Shown in pieces: positions 1-12,000 of a stretch of 64,000 bases of DNA. This stretch comes from Sinotaia quadrata (lineage: Eukaryota > Mollusca > Gastropoda > Architaenioglossa > Viviparidae). The stretch is from contig CM054182.1 in assembly GCA_028829895.1 (NCBI GenBank), positions 9,661,001 through 9,725,000 on the forward strand, in the 5' to 3' direction. Numbering within the stretch: the stretch's first letter is position 1; each line of letters begins with the position of its first letter. The notes under the pieces are model-generated. The model was given only the letters and a program-made list of their open reading frames with translations, ran no database searches and had not been told where the DNA came from. Both the position numbers and the translations under genes were made by a program.

Positions 1-470
1 ACAGTAGCACACGACACTATTTATGGTTCCACCATTACACTTGAGCTATCGAGCGATTTAGAGGCAACAGCACAAATTTTGTCTCGAGTTCGACTCGAAC
101 TGTGAACCGCTTTAGCGACAAGCGATTGGCCAGCAAATGTTTTCTGCGAAGAGCAAAACAGATCTTGACTAATGTCTCTGAAATGAGAAAAAAAAATGGA
201 CACCATTGTAATCTCGGTTTGCAGAGATATTCAGGATTTATAATGTAAATTATTTTTAAAATAATATAAACAATCAAGATGACGACGAAGAAGAAAATAG
301 GAAACAGATTTACAGAACTTACATTCAGTAGTTACAAACCTGACCCACATAGGGTGCTATAAGCATTCGTTAACACTAAAAGGGAAACAACTGCTTTCGA
401 GTATTTAATGAATCTGAGACTGTCAAAAACAAAGTTTATGTACTACTAAACACTGAACTACTAAACATCT
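1..470. other. AT-rich intergenic stretch, no gene seen
   Basis: Short frames on the minus strand here are below 85 codons, overlap each other and show no domain or codon bias. No promoter or RNA gene was recognised. Confidence 0.6.
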
Positions 471-782
471 GACACTTGAGGCAATCTTAAATGAGCCTTC
501 AGATACATCCTTAGGTCAGAGTACAAAGACACTTGAGGCAATTTTAGATGAGCCTACAGATACATCCTGAGGTAAGAGTACAAAGACACTTGAGGCAATT
601 TTAGATGAGCCTACAGATACATCCTTAGGTCAGAGTACAAAGACACTTGAGGCAATTTTAGATGAGCCTACAGATACATCTTAAAGCAACTCTTAGGTCA
701 GAGTACAAAGACACTTGATTAGGATGAGCCTACAGATACATCTTAAAGCAAATCTTAGGTCAGAGTACAGATACATTTGAAA
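471..782. repeat. 57-bp minisatellite, about 5 copies
   Basis: The phrase gacacttgaggcaat recurs at about 471, 528, 585 and 642, giving an exact 57-bp step, then at 710 after an 11-bp insertion. Each unit also holds agcctacagatacatc. The last copy is degraded. Unit identity is high in the central copies, so this is a fairly young array. Confidence 0.93.
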
Positions 783-799
783 CAAAACTAGGTCATGAA

Positions 800-950
800 A
801 ATATATACAAGACTGCGAAATATATACAAGACTGCGAAATATGTACAATACTGTGCAATATTGTACAAATGTGAAAGACTGTAAAATTTTGTGACTAGAC
901 TGTTAAAGACTGAAAGACTATGCAAGATTGTGAAAGACTTACAAGACTCA
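800..950. repeat. degenerate ~20-bp array (gactgYgaaatatatacaa type)
   Basis: Variants of a 19-21-bp unit built on gactg, gaaa and tacaa follow directly on the 57-bp array and fade out near 945. Divergence between units is high. Confidence 0.6.
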
Positions 951-960
951 ATGAATCAGT

Positions 961-1190
961 GAGAGTGTGTACATGTGCATTCACAGTGTGTTTGTTAGGG
1001 TATGTGAGAGAGTGTTTGTGTGTGTGTGAGAGAGAGGGAGGAAAACGGGGGTAAATTTCTTTAGTAAGAGTTCTTGGGACTGTTTCGGAATTCGGTCGGA
1101 ATGTATATAATTCCGTGAGAGAGAGTGTGTACGAATATGTGTGTTGTGTGCGTGTGTGTTGTGTTGTGTGCGTGTGTGTTCCTTTAAAAC
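961..1190. repeat. TG-rich low-complexity tract
   Basis: Two blocks of interrupted (TG)n flank about 90 bp of unique DNA. Minus-strand frames reading through it are His/Thr repeats and are artefacts of the dinucleotide. Confidence 0.8.
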
Positions 1191-2259
1191 ATCGTACAAA
1201 TACTTTTTTTATGACAGATTTTATGTTGGTTCCTCTCCTCCCCGTAAATTAGCACGTCTGAAATGACACCCTAGACATCTGCTCAGTTTCCGAATACCGC
1301 TGATATTTTGGACTTAAGAGGACTATTAGTATCATGCACTGAAGCAAATTTTCAGCAAAAATGTGTGCGTTGTAAAGAAGATGATTTGTTACTTTAAGAA
1401 ATGTAATTATTCATTCACACGCTGATAAGAAAAAAGGATTTTCGTGCTGCACGGGTTTCATTATATTTACGGTACAAGGGAAGCTACTCGTATTTGTATA
1501 CAACAGTTTCTTCCCTTGGACTGTAGCTGGCTCGACCGAAAGCTGAAGCTCTATTATTTAGGTTCTAATTTCTCTTGTATTGTTAATATCATGTCGTATT
1601 ATTTATTTATTTACCACGGAAGTAGGTTTAGATCTGTGGAGGCATGTGCGAGGAAGAAATAGACTAAAGGTTAAAACAGTTAATAAATTAAATTCAAAGT
1701 GTTTTTAACGTGATTCATTGAATGTGCACCTGTAAAGAATTAACCGCATTATTACAAATCATCAAAAGTATTAAAAGAAAGAGAATTATATAAAAGAGAG
1801 AGACAGATGAAGGGGGTACTGCAAGGTGGAAAGATACTTACGAAATAGAGAAAACTGGCAACAAAGATGGAGGAGGGGGGAAGTGAGAGTGAGAGAGAGA
1901 GAGAGAAAGTAGATGAGAAATAACATACAGAAGTACAGAAGAAGGAATGCGAATGGGAAAAGGAGAAATACCATTTCTTAATGTTTCAAACATCATAGGA
2001 AGAGATGCAGGGACTAAATTAGACCAACGGGCACTTCTCTCAGATGTTAACAGACACACGTGTATCCACAAGTACACAATGCCCGTCACACATCAGTAAA
2101 TCGAAGGCATTTTTGATTACACATACAGAATGAATAAAATAATAAACAATTGTGACTTAAATTTAACATCTTCATTCGGAAAACATATTAAATTTAGAAT
2201 AAAATTATTAAGAATTCTGATAAGGACTGATATTGCCATTTAAAATCTACATGAATATA
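1191..2259. other. intergenic stretch with GA-rich tract
   Basis: Nothing gene-like. About 1785-1935 is purine-rich (GAGAGA and GGAGG runs), which makes the overlapping minus-strand Leu/Ser-rich frames artefacts of composition. Confidence 0.6.
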
Positions 2260-2261
2260 CT

Positions 2262-2510
2262 TTACACTTAATACAGACATAATGTTAACAATAGTAAATA
2301 AATCTAGTTATATTAATTATACAGACATAATATTAACAAAAGTCAATAAATGGATATATATTACACAGACATAATATTAACAATAGTAAATAAATGGATA
2401 TTATTACACAGACATAATATTAACAATTGTCAATAACAGGATATATATTACACAGACATATTAGCAATAGTCAATAATCTGGAGCTATATTATACAGATA
2501 TAGATAATAT
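2262..2510. repeat. ~44-bp minisatellite, 5-6 copies
   Basis: acagacataatattaac recurs near 2273, 2321, 2365, 2408 and 2452, with a worn copy at 2494. Spacing is 43-48 bp. The units also share caatagtaaataaatgga. Confidence 0.9.
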
Positions 2511-2594
2511 ATTTCAGTGTGCGGGTATGACTCCCATTGAAAAAGAAAGTAGAGGAAGAAAGAACAAGAGAGGAAGAGACGAAGATAGAGACTT

Positions 2595-2877
2595 CATTGA
2601 AAGATACTGTGTCATTTCGTGTTTACCTTTAATGCCAGTTTTGTACTCACAGTTCCCCGAGACCTCATTGAAAGATACTGTGTCATTTCGTGTTTACCTT
2701 TAATGCCAGTTTTGTACTCACAGTTCCCCGAGACCTCATTGAAAGATACTGTGTCATTTCGTGTTTACCTTTAATGCCAGTTTTGTACTCACAGTTCCCC
2801 GAGACCTCATTGAAAGATACTGTGTCACTTCGTGTTTACCTTTAATGCCAGTTTTGTACTCACAGTTCCCCACGCAC
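2595..2877. repeat. 71-bp minisatellite, 4 near-identical copies
   Basis: cattgaaagatactgtgtca starts at 2595, 2666, 2737 and 2808. The units are almost identical, so the array is recent. The plus-strand frames through it cycle because 71 is not a multiple of three; they are not genes. Confidence 0.95.
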
Positions 2878-2879
2878 CC

Positions 2880-3076
2880 TCTGCACATGCAAACATATGT
2901 CCACTCTTTCTCTCAGCACATACACACGCATACAGCCACACACTATCACACGCGCACACAAGCTCGCATATAAATTCTCAATTCACACATACATACACAC
3001 GCATACAGCCACACACTTTCACACACGCACACAAGCTCACACATAAATTCTCAATTCACACACACACACACACTTG
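2880..3076. repeat. CA-rich two-copy repeat
   Basis: A roughly 75-bp block containing acgcatacagccacacac and ataaattctcaattcac occurs twice, ending in (CA)n. It abuts the 71-bp array. Confidence 0.85.
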
Positions 3077-4479
3077 CTAGTAGCACATTTAAACTGTAAG
3101 GAATGTAATCGTCACGTTTTGTTCGTGACGAGATGTTACACAGGAGCCCTGACTTTTAACGATTTCAGAAACGTGTTTATTAGGCTGCGAGGTCATAAAG
3201 TGCATGTCAAGAGACGAGCATATTTCCGGCCAGAATTAATCCATTTTGCCACATCGAAATCGGCAAATTTCCTCATGGAGAAAGAAGAGAGAAAATGTCT
3301 CACTAGTTAAAAGTCAGTATGCGTGAAATCTTTAATACCTCGCAAGCTGGCACGATGCATTTGTGACTAGTTCACACCTAGTGTGTGTAAATTCTTTATA
3401 TTTATCCAAGATGGCCAGGTACATTAGCAACAGGTCACTCCTAATGACTACTTTAAAACTATGCATGCAGGGTCAATCTGTACCCGGTAAATGTTTGACT
3501 AGATTATATACAGTTAGACTCAATCATAATTGTTTTATAACTATTAAGAAAATTTGTGAATACTTCACAGCTAGTCTGAGCGACTATATCCTAAATGTGT
3601 TATCATTAGTTAGCTATCAGATATTAGCCGTATCTAATAATTATTCGTAAACTAACTGTGACGCCAACGCCACTAAATTAATGATTATTATTTTTTTCAT
3701 AACTAATTACAAGAGATGAGAATCTTAATTTATGTTATTAATAATTCTTCCCTCGTCTCTCTCACTTGGCGGATATTCAGGCACTGTAAACGTTTTCTCT
3801 CTTCCACATTAAAGACACAATATTTGTGTACCTGGAAACGTCTTACTAAAGGAGAAGACAAATCCGTCTTTAATCTATATTTACCGAGCCCCATCTACCC
3901 ACTTTCTTCTCCAACAGAAGGTTATCAATATGTGTTAGAAGGTTTAACAATAAATTTATTAAATCAACAAATATACATATGACATATACTATGAAATAGA
4001 TTACTTAATATCAATATTTCCAGGAAACCACATTCAAATAAATTCTATATTTCACAGTCTTATAGTCTAAAATACAATTCAAAATTAGTACAATTCAAAT
4101 TAGTGTCAATACAAATCACAGGATACTTCTTATCAGAGAACAGAAATGGAGTTATTAGAGATAAACAATAATAGTTTTTGCATAAACTTAATTAAGCGCT
4201 GTCTCAATAGTCTTTCATGTGCTTTTGCAACAATGTCACAAGTTTTTGTCCACTGTCAACTCCATTGTCTCTCTCTGCACATGTTGAAAATACTGATTCA
4301 CTACATATTCTCTAGACTCTAGAGCTAACCTGGGCACTTCATTCGCCATACCACTTCGCTCAAGCAGAACAATATTTGCAGTAACCTCCAGTAACTATTT
4401 TGTACTAGAAATCACTCAAAGTAGTTGGCATACACTGTAGCCTTAAATCAATGGAGTGCATTCACTACCATGATTATAA
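3077..4479. other. intergenic stretch, no gene supported
   Basis: Frames of 78-95 codons on the plus strand (3074-3310, 3363-3650, 3716-3982) have no recognisable motif, no convincing initiator context and no splice partners. Nothing else stands out. Confidence 0.5.
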
Positions 4480-4985
4480 ACTGCAGTAGAGGCTCCCTGC
4501 ATTTACCGTGGTTGCAGTGGGGTTTATAATCAGTAAACCAGAGATTTGAATAATACACAGAAAGAAAGGCTGCTTTACCATGAAAAATATAATCAGGGAA
4601 CAAATGCTAAGTTTCTAGTTTATTGCTTATAATTCCATTCTTTCTCACATTCCTGTCTTAACTTACAGTTTCCTGCAATAGTATTTATTGCCCTGATAAT
4701 GCAAACAGCATAATAAATACAGCATATTAAACAATGTCAAGTGTGTAACATAATATATATGAGCATTCTTCTTCAAATATTTGTAGAAATAATAGTCTAT
4801 ACACATAATACATCTCTATTTCCTGCAATAGTATTTATTGCCCTGATAATGCAAAGAGCATAATAAATACAGCATATTAAACAATGTCAAGTGTGTAACA
4901 TAATATATATGAGCATTCTTCTTCAAATATTTGTAGAAATAATAGTCAATTCACATAATATATCTCTATTTGAATTTATCAGCAT
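4480..4985. mobile_element. dispersed repeat family B, copy 1 (partial)
   Basis: From the ctgctt motif near 4570 through taagtttct, ataattccattct and the tail block, this stretch aligns by eye with 10.62-10.86 kb in the same order and orientation. The shared order of many short words over about 280 bp, with scattered substitutions and indels, indicates an old dispersed repeat. Limits and class are unknown. This copy carries an internal 150-bp duplication. Confidence 0.6.
4669..4968. repeat. 150-bp tandem duplication inside family B
   Basis: tttcctgcaatagtatttat starts at 4669 and again at 4819, and the two 150-bp halves differ at only a handful of bases. The duplication is therefore much younger than the element carrying it, since the 10.7-kb copy has one unit. 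Confidence 0.95.
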
Positions 4986-5284
4986 CATTCTTCCTTTGAT
5001 CTAAAGATAAATTAATTCTAGGGAGTGTATCCCTAGAACCATTCCACCTACTAATTAGGTTTCACAACTTAAATGTTTACTATTTAACTGGACATATGCA
5101 TATATATGCCTGGTAACTAAATTGCAACCACATCTTTAGCGCCAGGCACTTACAATATACATAACATTCTGACTATCCTTATCAGGTGAGGTGAAGCAAA
5201 CTAGAATCTATCACATTTTTGTGGAAATCATCAGTGTGAGAAGACAGGACGTGAGTGTGACATTTCACGGCTGTTGTTAATTCA

Positions 5285-5760
5285 GACATAGCACTAGAAT
5301 ACTCCTATATGCAGCGTGACACCTAGAGCCAATGCACAGCAATACACCGATATGTTATGAGACACCTAGAACCATGGCACTACAATACACCAAAATGCAT
5401 TGTGTGACAACTGCTTGGCACCACAATAAACTGATATGCAATGTGACACCTAGAACCATGACACTACAATATGCCTTGCGACACCTCTAGCCATGGTACT
5501 ACAATAATCGATGTGCAATGTGACACCTAGAACCACGGCACTACAATACACAATATGCAATGTGACACCTAGAACCATGGCACTACAATACACAATATGC
5601 AATGTGACACCTAGAACCACGGCACTACAATACACCAATATACCTTGCGACACCTAGAGCCATGGTATTACAATACATCGATATGCAATGTGACACCTAG
5701 CGCCTTGGTACTTACAATACATCGATGTGCAATGCGACACCTGAACTATGGTGCTTCAAT
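5285..5760. repeat. 42-bp minisatellite, ~10 copies
   Basis: gtgacacctagaaccatgg plus ctacaatacac recurs with an exact 42-bp step in the core (5525, 5567, 5609) and looser spacing of 37-47 bp at the edges. Because 42 is divisible by three, a 14-residue peptide repeat appears on the minus strand; no other sign of coding exists. Confidence 0.93.
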
Positions 5761-5809
5761 GCCATCCTAAGCAAATTGTCTATCTCAGTTCTGACAATAC
5801 ATTGCGTAG

Positions 5810-5985
5810 AACGTTGTCTTCTTCACTTCTGGCACTCATTTGTTTCACTTCACACTTCTGGCAGTACAGTGCACAGCTAAGAAAACTGACTTCTTCATTT
5901 CTAGTAATACTATGCACAACTAAGCAAACTGGCTTCATTTCTAGTAATACTATGCACAGCTAAGCAAACTCGATTTCTCATTTTC
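5810..5985. repeat. ~40-46-bp degenerate array, 3-4 copies
   Basis: ttctagtaatactatgcaca and aagcaaact recur at about 40-46-bp spacing, with earlier diverged copies containing cttctggca. Confidence 0.8.
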
Positions 5986-6111
5986 TGGTTATGCAAACTG
6001 TCGTTCTCAGTTTGCAAATTGACTTCCTCAGAGTGAAAACAACTTTCGGTAATCCAATCTCATTCCCAACTTGGTGGTGGGTTGGATTTCGATGAGTCGT
6101 GGTGAAGTTGC

Positions 6112-6305
6112 GTAATTCTTGATCTCACTACCAAATCTCACTAATAGTAAATACACTAATCGTGCATAACTAGTGTGACTTCTTGATCTCATTACCAAAT
6201 CTCATTAACACTATAGGCACTAAGGATACATAACTAGTGTGACTTCTTGATCTCAGTACCAAATCTCATTAACACTATAGGCACTAATGATATATAATCA
6301 GTGTG
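6112..6305. repeat. ~63-bp minisatellite, 3 copies
   Basis: ttcttgatctca starts near 6117, 6180 and 6244, each followed by ccaaatctca and a cataactagtgtg-type end. Confidence 0.92.
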
Positions 6306-7429
6306 CACTTCTTTCTAGCGTAACATGCTCCATTTGAACAGTGTGTTTCTTGAAGTTGTTTTTTTTTTTAAACGTTAGTATATTTATTTAGTGAACGGAT
6401 TTAATCACAGGAGAAAAATGTCACAAGTCTTGTTAAGAAAAAGTGCTGCGAGGAAGACGTGACAGGATAAAAGTCATAGCGTCAGAAATGTCATTACAAA
6501 GACTCAGTTGAACAGTGACAATACATATCTATATGAGTGTACACATATGTGCATTTATTTATACATGTATACATGTTTGTCATGCTTCTTGATAAATACC
6601 ATTTGATTCCACTGGCTTGGTTGATCTGAAAATTGTGAACGTATCTTAAGAAAGGGTGACCTCTGTGTCTGATGCTACTGTCTTAAACAGCATATTAAAA
6701 GTTTTTTTTTTTTTATACTTTTTTTAAATCTTAGAATAATATAGCCACCACGTGCGTAAGTATCTAATCAGATGTACACACAAGCACACGCATATGCACG
6801 CCTACAGATAGATAGACAGACAGACAGACGGACGGATAGAAGGATGGATAGATAGATAGATATGCATACACGCATGTGTAACTTCTTATGACATTCTATG
6901 ATTTTATCCGGTTATTAATTTTGTGGGTTTTTTGTTGTTTCTTCTCCTGTGACATTTTCCTCTTGCTTTTTCCATACAGTCTATTTATGTCAAAGACGAA
7001 ATAACTTAGAAGAAGAAATCATTTTAAAATGAAAGAAGGAAGAAGGCAAACTTTCTGGACAGCTGGGCGTCATAGTGACGCCGAAAACAGTTCACAGGTG
7101 TAACATTACATGACACTAGATTAGATAGCTTAAAAAGTCGTAGAGAATTTAATTACAAGCTTCACTGTAAAACTGTATGTAAAAATTAATATTACAGGCA
7201 GAAACTGACTATGCGTTAGTTAAAATTTTATACAGGTGTTGAAGAAATGTATTATATAAAAGAGATAAATAAAAAAAACCAAAGATAAATAAAAATGAAT
7301 GTATGTTGATGCTTGTAGATATCTTGTAATTTGTGTTTAAAACGTACAGTTTTGAAATCATGCGCTACATGTTGAAGTCGGTTTCATTGCCATAAATGTA
7401 AACAAACCGAAAACCAGTTAGCTTTAACC
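6306..7429. other. intergenic stretch with GATA/GACA microsatellite
   Basis: Mostly unremarkable AT-rich DNA. About 6803-6862 is an interrupted (GATA)n/(GACA)n run. Poly-T tracts lie near 6360 and 6700. No gene was recognised. Confidence 0.7.
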
Positions 7430-7795
7430 TTACTTGGTCTGTTGCCCTTCCTAATGCCACAATATCGTGTCCGGTTTTACAATTCAATTGGTCGGTCGCC
7501 TTTCTAAATACCACAATGTCTTTTCCGGTATTACAATTTAATTGGTCGGTCGCCTTTCTAAAATACTACAATGTCTTATCCGGTATTACAATTTAATTGG
7601 TCGGTCGCCTTTCTAAATACCACAATGTCTTATCCGGTATTACAATTTAATTGGTCGGTCGCCTTTCTAAATACCACAATGTCTTATCTGGTATACAATT
7701 CAATTGGTCGGTCGTCTTTCTAAATACCACAATGTCTTATCCGGTATTACAATTCAATTGGTCGGTCATCTTTCCTTTTACCAGATAGTTTGTCC
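7430..7795. repeat. 54-bp minisatellite, ~6.5 copies
   Basis: attggtcggtcgcctttcta recurs at 7487, 7541, 7596, 7650, 7703 and 7757. Each unit also carries ccacaatgtcttatccggta. ATTGG in every unit is an inverted CCAAT core, but no promoter context is evident. Confidence 0.95.
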
Positions 7796-8474
7796 AGTAT
7801 TGCATTTCGACTGGCATTTTTTACCTTGCACAAAAGGCCTTCTGCAAATTGCAATTACTTTGATTTTATTTAATTTCATGAACTTTGAAGAAAATTTCAT
7901 TTACATTTAATGTAGCGTTACATTTTTTCCATAAGTACATGATCGGTATTACTTTCCTCCTCGAAATCGTTTGTTAATTAATTTGCGTGTTCGTCAGTTT
8001 GCTCATGCTTGCTTTCGATTTGGTCTGTTCGTGTACGAGCGTGATTAATAATTTATTTGTGAATTTGTCTGTTCGATTACTGATGTATTTTTGTGTGTGC
8101 ACATTAATGATTTTTATTATGTGCATAGATGCCTAGTTTTACCTATATTTGCATGCTCGTTTGTTCTTGTGATTGTTTATGTCTGTTAATTGTTTGTGTA
8201 TTTGTATTCGGTTGCTTGTGAGTTTATTTATTTAGTCTATTCCTTCGTTTGTGTATTAACTGTTCATTCGTCACTTGATGCGAATGTGGATTTTTATGAG
8301 TTTGAATATTCGTTCGATTTAGAAAGAATTTTCTATTGGAAGTCTTTTGAGGACTGAAAGTTTGATTTTTTTTCAACCTTGGATGTTTTATTAAGAGAGA
8401 AAGGTAAAAGAAAAGATGCGTCAGCAGCTTTATGTATACTCCGCAATTGTAATATGTACATAGGAGCAAGAACA
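7796..8474. other. TTG/TTTG-biased intergenic stretch
   Basis: The plus strand is T-rich with scattered gtttgt words, possibly a fully eroded short array. No gene, promoter or RNA is supported. Confidence 0.5.
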
Positions 8475-8520
<46 letters not shown>

Positions 8521-8531
8521 CACGCGCGCGT
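8475..8531. repeat. compound (GT)n(GC)n tract
   Basis: About 55 bp of uninterrupted purine-pyrimidine alternation, GT for some 39 bp and then GC/AC-GC. Such alternation is the classic Z-DNA-prone pattern. Confidence 0.95.
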
Positions 8532-9480
8532 CAGATAAGTGTTATACACTGTGTAGTACTATGGTGGTGGCCTTATCGTCCTTCAAACTCCAGTACTCGT
8601 GTTGGACAATTCCTCATCAGCCCTGGTTAGTTCTATAGAATCTAGAAGGACTTGCCTCCCTTTACAATGCTCTAGGGAGGCGGGACAGAGATTGTTGTTC
8701 GAGATGCGATCTCATCTCGTTGATCGGGCGAAATCTCATCTCTGCTCTCGTGGAGGCATGCTATTTCGTTCAACTCCTTTTCTGTTGGTGAAACCGATGA
8801 TTCAATCTCATCTCTGCTCTCTCAAATAGGGTGATATTTTTTTTGTTCATTTTCCTTCTTTAGCCCCAATTCATTTTTGTTATTATTGACGAAATAGATG
8901 ATTTCTTTTTGTTGGTTGTAGTAGGCGTTGGCCACAGTTATCTTGAAAAGTAGATAAACAACCTCATGTTGACCAAACATCCCCCCTACCTGATCGACGT
9001 GGTTGCTTCCTGCTATCTCCGCGGTACAAAACCTGACACCAGCTCACAACGCCCGACTCCTAGCGGATGTCCCAGGGCGATCAACGTCAGTGTCACGGAG
9101 CCTATCCAGTTTTACCACACGACATCTCCATCAACTCCACGCAAGGCTACATCCTTACCCCTCTTCCCTCCTTCTTAGTACCCCCCTCCCCTGAAGCACT
9201 TGTCAGTTGCCCATCCATTATCTTCCAGTGCGTGCATCGATGTCGCGTGCTTGCGTCGCCCACCTCCACCAGACTGACAGCTGCGGCGTGGTCAGCTGCC
9301 ACATAAGACGTATTAGTAGCCCGGATGGTCATTGGATTAGGCGGGAAGCACGTAGACGTGCTCTTTCGAACGGCTCGGAGATTTTTTCAAAATGAAGAAT
9401 AAACTGTTGGAGAAAGCATCCCCACAAGACAGCGCGATCTCTCGAACGAGACAACAGTCTTTGAAGAGAGAATAAATCAA
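8532..9480. other. moderately GC-rich stretch, no gene assigned
   Basis: GC content rises compared with the flanks. aatctcatctctgctctc appears twice (about 8730 and 8807). Several overlapping frames of 60-80 codons (8966-9395, both strands) mutually conflict and match nothing recognised. It may be a decayed element or a regulatory segment. Confidence 0.35.
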
Positions 9481-10389
9481 AGGCGCCTCACCCACCATGT
9501 TGATGAGATGCGGTACACACGTGTTACTGATATGACACAGACACTAGTACAAGAGGCTGACATGTTGCTCTCTCACACACACACAAAGTACTCTTGCTAC
9601 TTGTTTATAAGCGACTTAATACTCTTCGCTAAAGACATAAAATACATTATCTTTATACAGACTACTTTAACACATGAGAAATCTACAATAATATAATAAA
9701 GCGAAATGAATCCTAATACAAAACGACAGTATACCTGTGCTTACACTGAAACAGAAAGAAAAATTATTTGACAAACGTACAGCTTCACACACACAATGAC
9801 ACACAAGATACAGTGTTATTCTTGTTGATGAAGATGTGTCTTCAGAGCTCTCTTGAAAATTACCACAGCCTCTTTGTATCTCACCTCAACGATTCCAGGC
9901 GCATGGACAGCGAGAAACAAATAAACTCTGCCCATACGACTAACATTGTGCTTTTGCGGACTTTTTAAAGCATTTGTGTCTGACGAAGAGCATACGTTTC
10001 TAGAAATAGCGCACACGTGTGAGAGTAGACATTAGACTGAGGGCTTGACATATAAGGGAGCATAACAAAGGAAATAAATCTAGTGTTTTATTCTACTATA
10101 AAATATGAGCCAGTGGAAATGTGAAGAGATAGCCAGTTAGAATGTGAATATACACAGGTTTTGAAGTGGTCATATTATTACACACACCACCACCACCACC
10201 ACACCACACCCAAATTCATATCCTAACTACCTGTATAATTAAATTAATAATAAAATTGAAATTGCTTGCATTATAAACTATCACCACCTTAATGTACGTA
10301 CTCCCAAAATAACACACACACTAAAATTGAAACTCACGTTTGACTTTAACTTGAGTGTCAATTAAACCGCATAGTGAGGCATGACCTGC
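9481..10389. other. intergenic stretch, CCA microsatellite
   Basis: AT-rich, with a short (CCA)n run at about 10181-10208. No coding frame is convincing. Confidence 0.6.
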
Positions 10390-11300
10390 CAACTACTTAC
10401 TGACACTAAAGGTGTACCTGGTACTGCATGGACGAGTTTAGTAATTAACTCTTGGAGTGGAGCCTCAAGTTCAACTTTCAAATTCCTAGCTACCTTCGTT
10501 TCTTCACTAGTCGTGACTTGAGTGACCTAGAAACTTGAAAGTTGAACTTAACACTCACAACTCACTGTCGAACGCACAGACTGAGACTCAACCACAACCA
10601 GTGAAGTAGAAATCAGAAGACTGCTTGCTGACTGCAACATACAATCAAAGAGCAAGCCTAAGTTTCTTATTTGACACAATATAACTCCATTCTCAAACTT
10701 TCTACAATTCCTGCAATAGTACTCATTATCCCCATGCACAAGTGGTACAATAAATGCAATGTATTAAACAATGTCACATATTACACCATATGGGTGCAGC
10801 TTAGTTCAAACATTTGTAGTAAATAAATCAACTTACATATTACATCTATACTTAACACAAGTATAACATATCAATAGAAAAAAGTATAAAATGTTTCAAA
10901 GTCCACTCTCTCTCAATCAGTCAGTTTAAACTCACCACTCAAGCTAACAACTGTCTTCAGAGCCAGACTTTTCTCTTTGTTTTCAAATTCAAAAGTGAAT
11001 AGACAGCAAAATTCTCTACTGCAAGTAAACTCCTTAAACTCGGCCAATTGGCTAGTCTTGTTCTCATAAATCATAATCATTGGATAATTTAAAAAAAAAC
11101 TGCTCACTCAGTTTCCACTGGGTCACCAAATTTAGAATACTCTTCCCTTAGGCTGTTTACTTCAGATTCATACACTTTCAAAATTACACCACAAGGAGTG
11201 CCCAAGGTCGGGTCACTCTGACAATTTAGCAACTTAAATAACAATTAAAATTTAAAGTAGAGAGGGGCAAATTTACTTTGTCACAGTCTGTATTACTTGT
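10390..11300 (-). mobile_element. dispersed repeat family B, longest copy
   Basis: The left half (about 10620-10860) aligns with 4.55-4.98 kb and the right half (about 10890-11300) aligns with 43.59-43.97 kb, so this copy joins the other two and defines an element of at least 700-900 bp. The most conserved blocks are the CAAGGTCG-GTCACT segment near 11207 and the GGCAAATTTACT segment near 11266. Orientation is given as minus because the only extended open frame shared with the 43.6-kb copy lies on that strand. No terminal repeats or class-defining motif were found. Confidence 0.6.
10910..11210 (-). pseudogene. decayed open frame in family B, unrecognised protein
   Basis: Read on the minus strand from near 11210, one frame stays open for about 35 codons, meets a single stop, then continues in the same frame to 10913. 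It contains SLREEYSKFGDPVE and, after the stop, ENKTSQLAEFKEF and FEFENKEKS. In the 43.6-kb copy the equivalent minus-strand frame is also open (43639-43875), starting with an alignable TL-(x)n-K-Y-(x)-S segment. A shared frame in two diverged copies suggests former coding. Which protein it was is not known to me; the two copies do not align well beyond the first third. Composition bias in AT-rich DNA is an alternative explanation. Confidence 0.3.
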
Positions 11301-11329
11301 AATTCAATAGTGTTTGCATTTATGTAAGC

Positions 11330-12000
11330 TGTGCACGCGATCTTTATGTTATTTAAGTAGTGTTCTATGCTTATGATCTATACGTTATTTAAGTAGTGTT
11401 CTATGTTTATGATCTTTACGTTATTTAAGTAGTGTTCTATGCTTATGATCTTTACGTTATTTAAGTAGTGTTCTATGTTTATGATCTTTACGTTATTTAA
11501 GTAGAGTTCTATGTTTATGATCTCTAAGTTATTTAACTAGTGTATGATATTCATTTATTCATTATTTAAGTACTATATGCTCATGTCCTATATATTATTT
11601 AAGTAGTATTCTGTGTTCATGATCTATACAATATTTAAGTAGTGTTTTATGTTCAAGATCTATAAATGGTTTAAATAGTGCTATATATTCAATTCCAAAC
11701 GTTATTTAAATAGTGTTATAAGTTCGTCTTCTATGCATTATTAAATAGTTTTCTATGTGACTTTATGTGCATGTTCTTTACATTATTAAATAGTTTTCTA
11801 TGTGACTTTACGTGCATGTTCTTTATATTATTAAATATTGCTCTATGTGCCTCTTCTTTACATTATTAAGTAATATATGTTCATGTTCTACACATTATTT
11901 AATTATCAGTTGTACATTTTCTATAAATTATTTAAATAGTGTTTGTTCATATTATGTACATTATTACATAGGGTTTTTCATCTTGTATAAATAATTAAAT
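11330..12000. repeat. 36-bp minisatellite grading into ~40-bp degenerate array
   Basis: gttatttaagtagtgttcta steps by exactly 36 bp (11348, 11384, 11420, 11456, 11492). From about 11540 the copies diverge, with spacing of 35-45 bp and shared words ttattaaatag and ttctatgtg to about 12000. The gradient from sharp to worn copies indicates homogenisation restricted to the left end. Confidence 0.93.

Noticed and set aside
5450..5653. 14-residue peptide repeat on the minus strand
   Set aside because: Product of a 42-bp array; flanking arrays with non-triplet periods show the same behaviour without coding.
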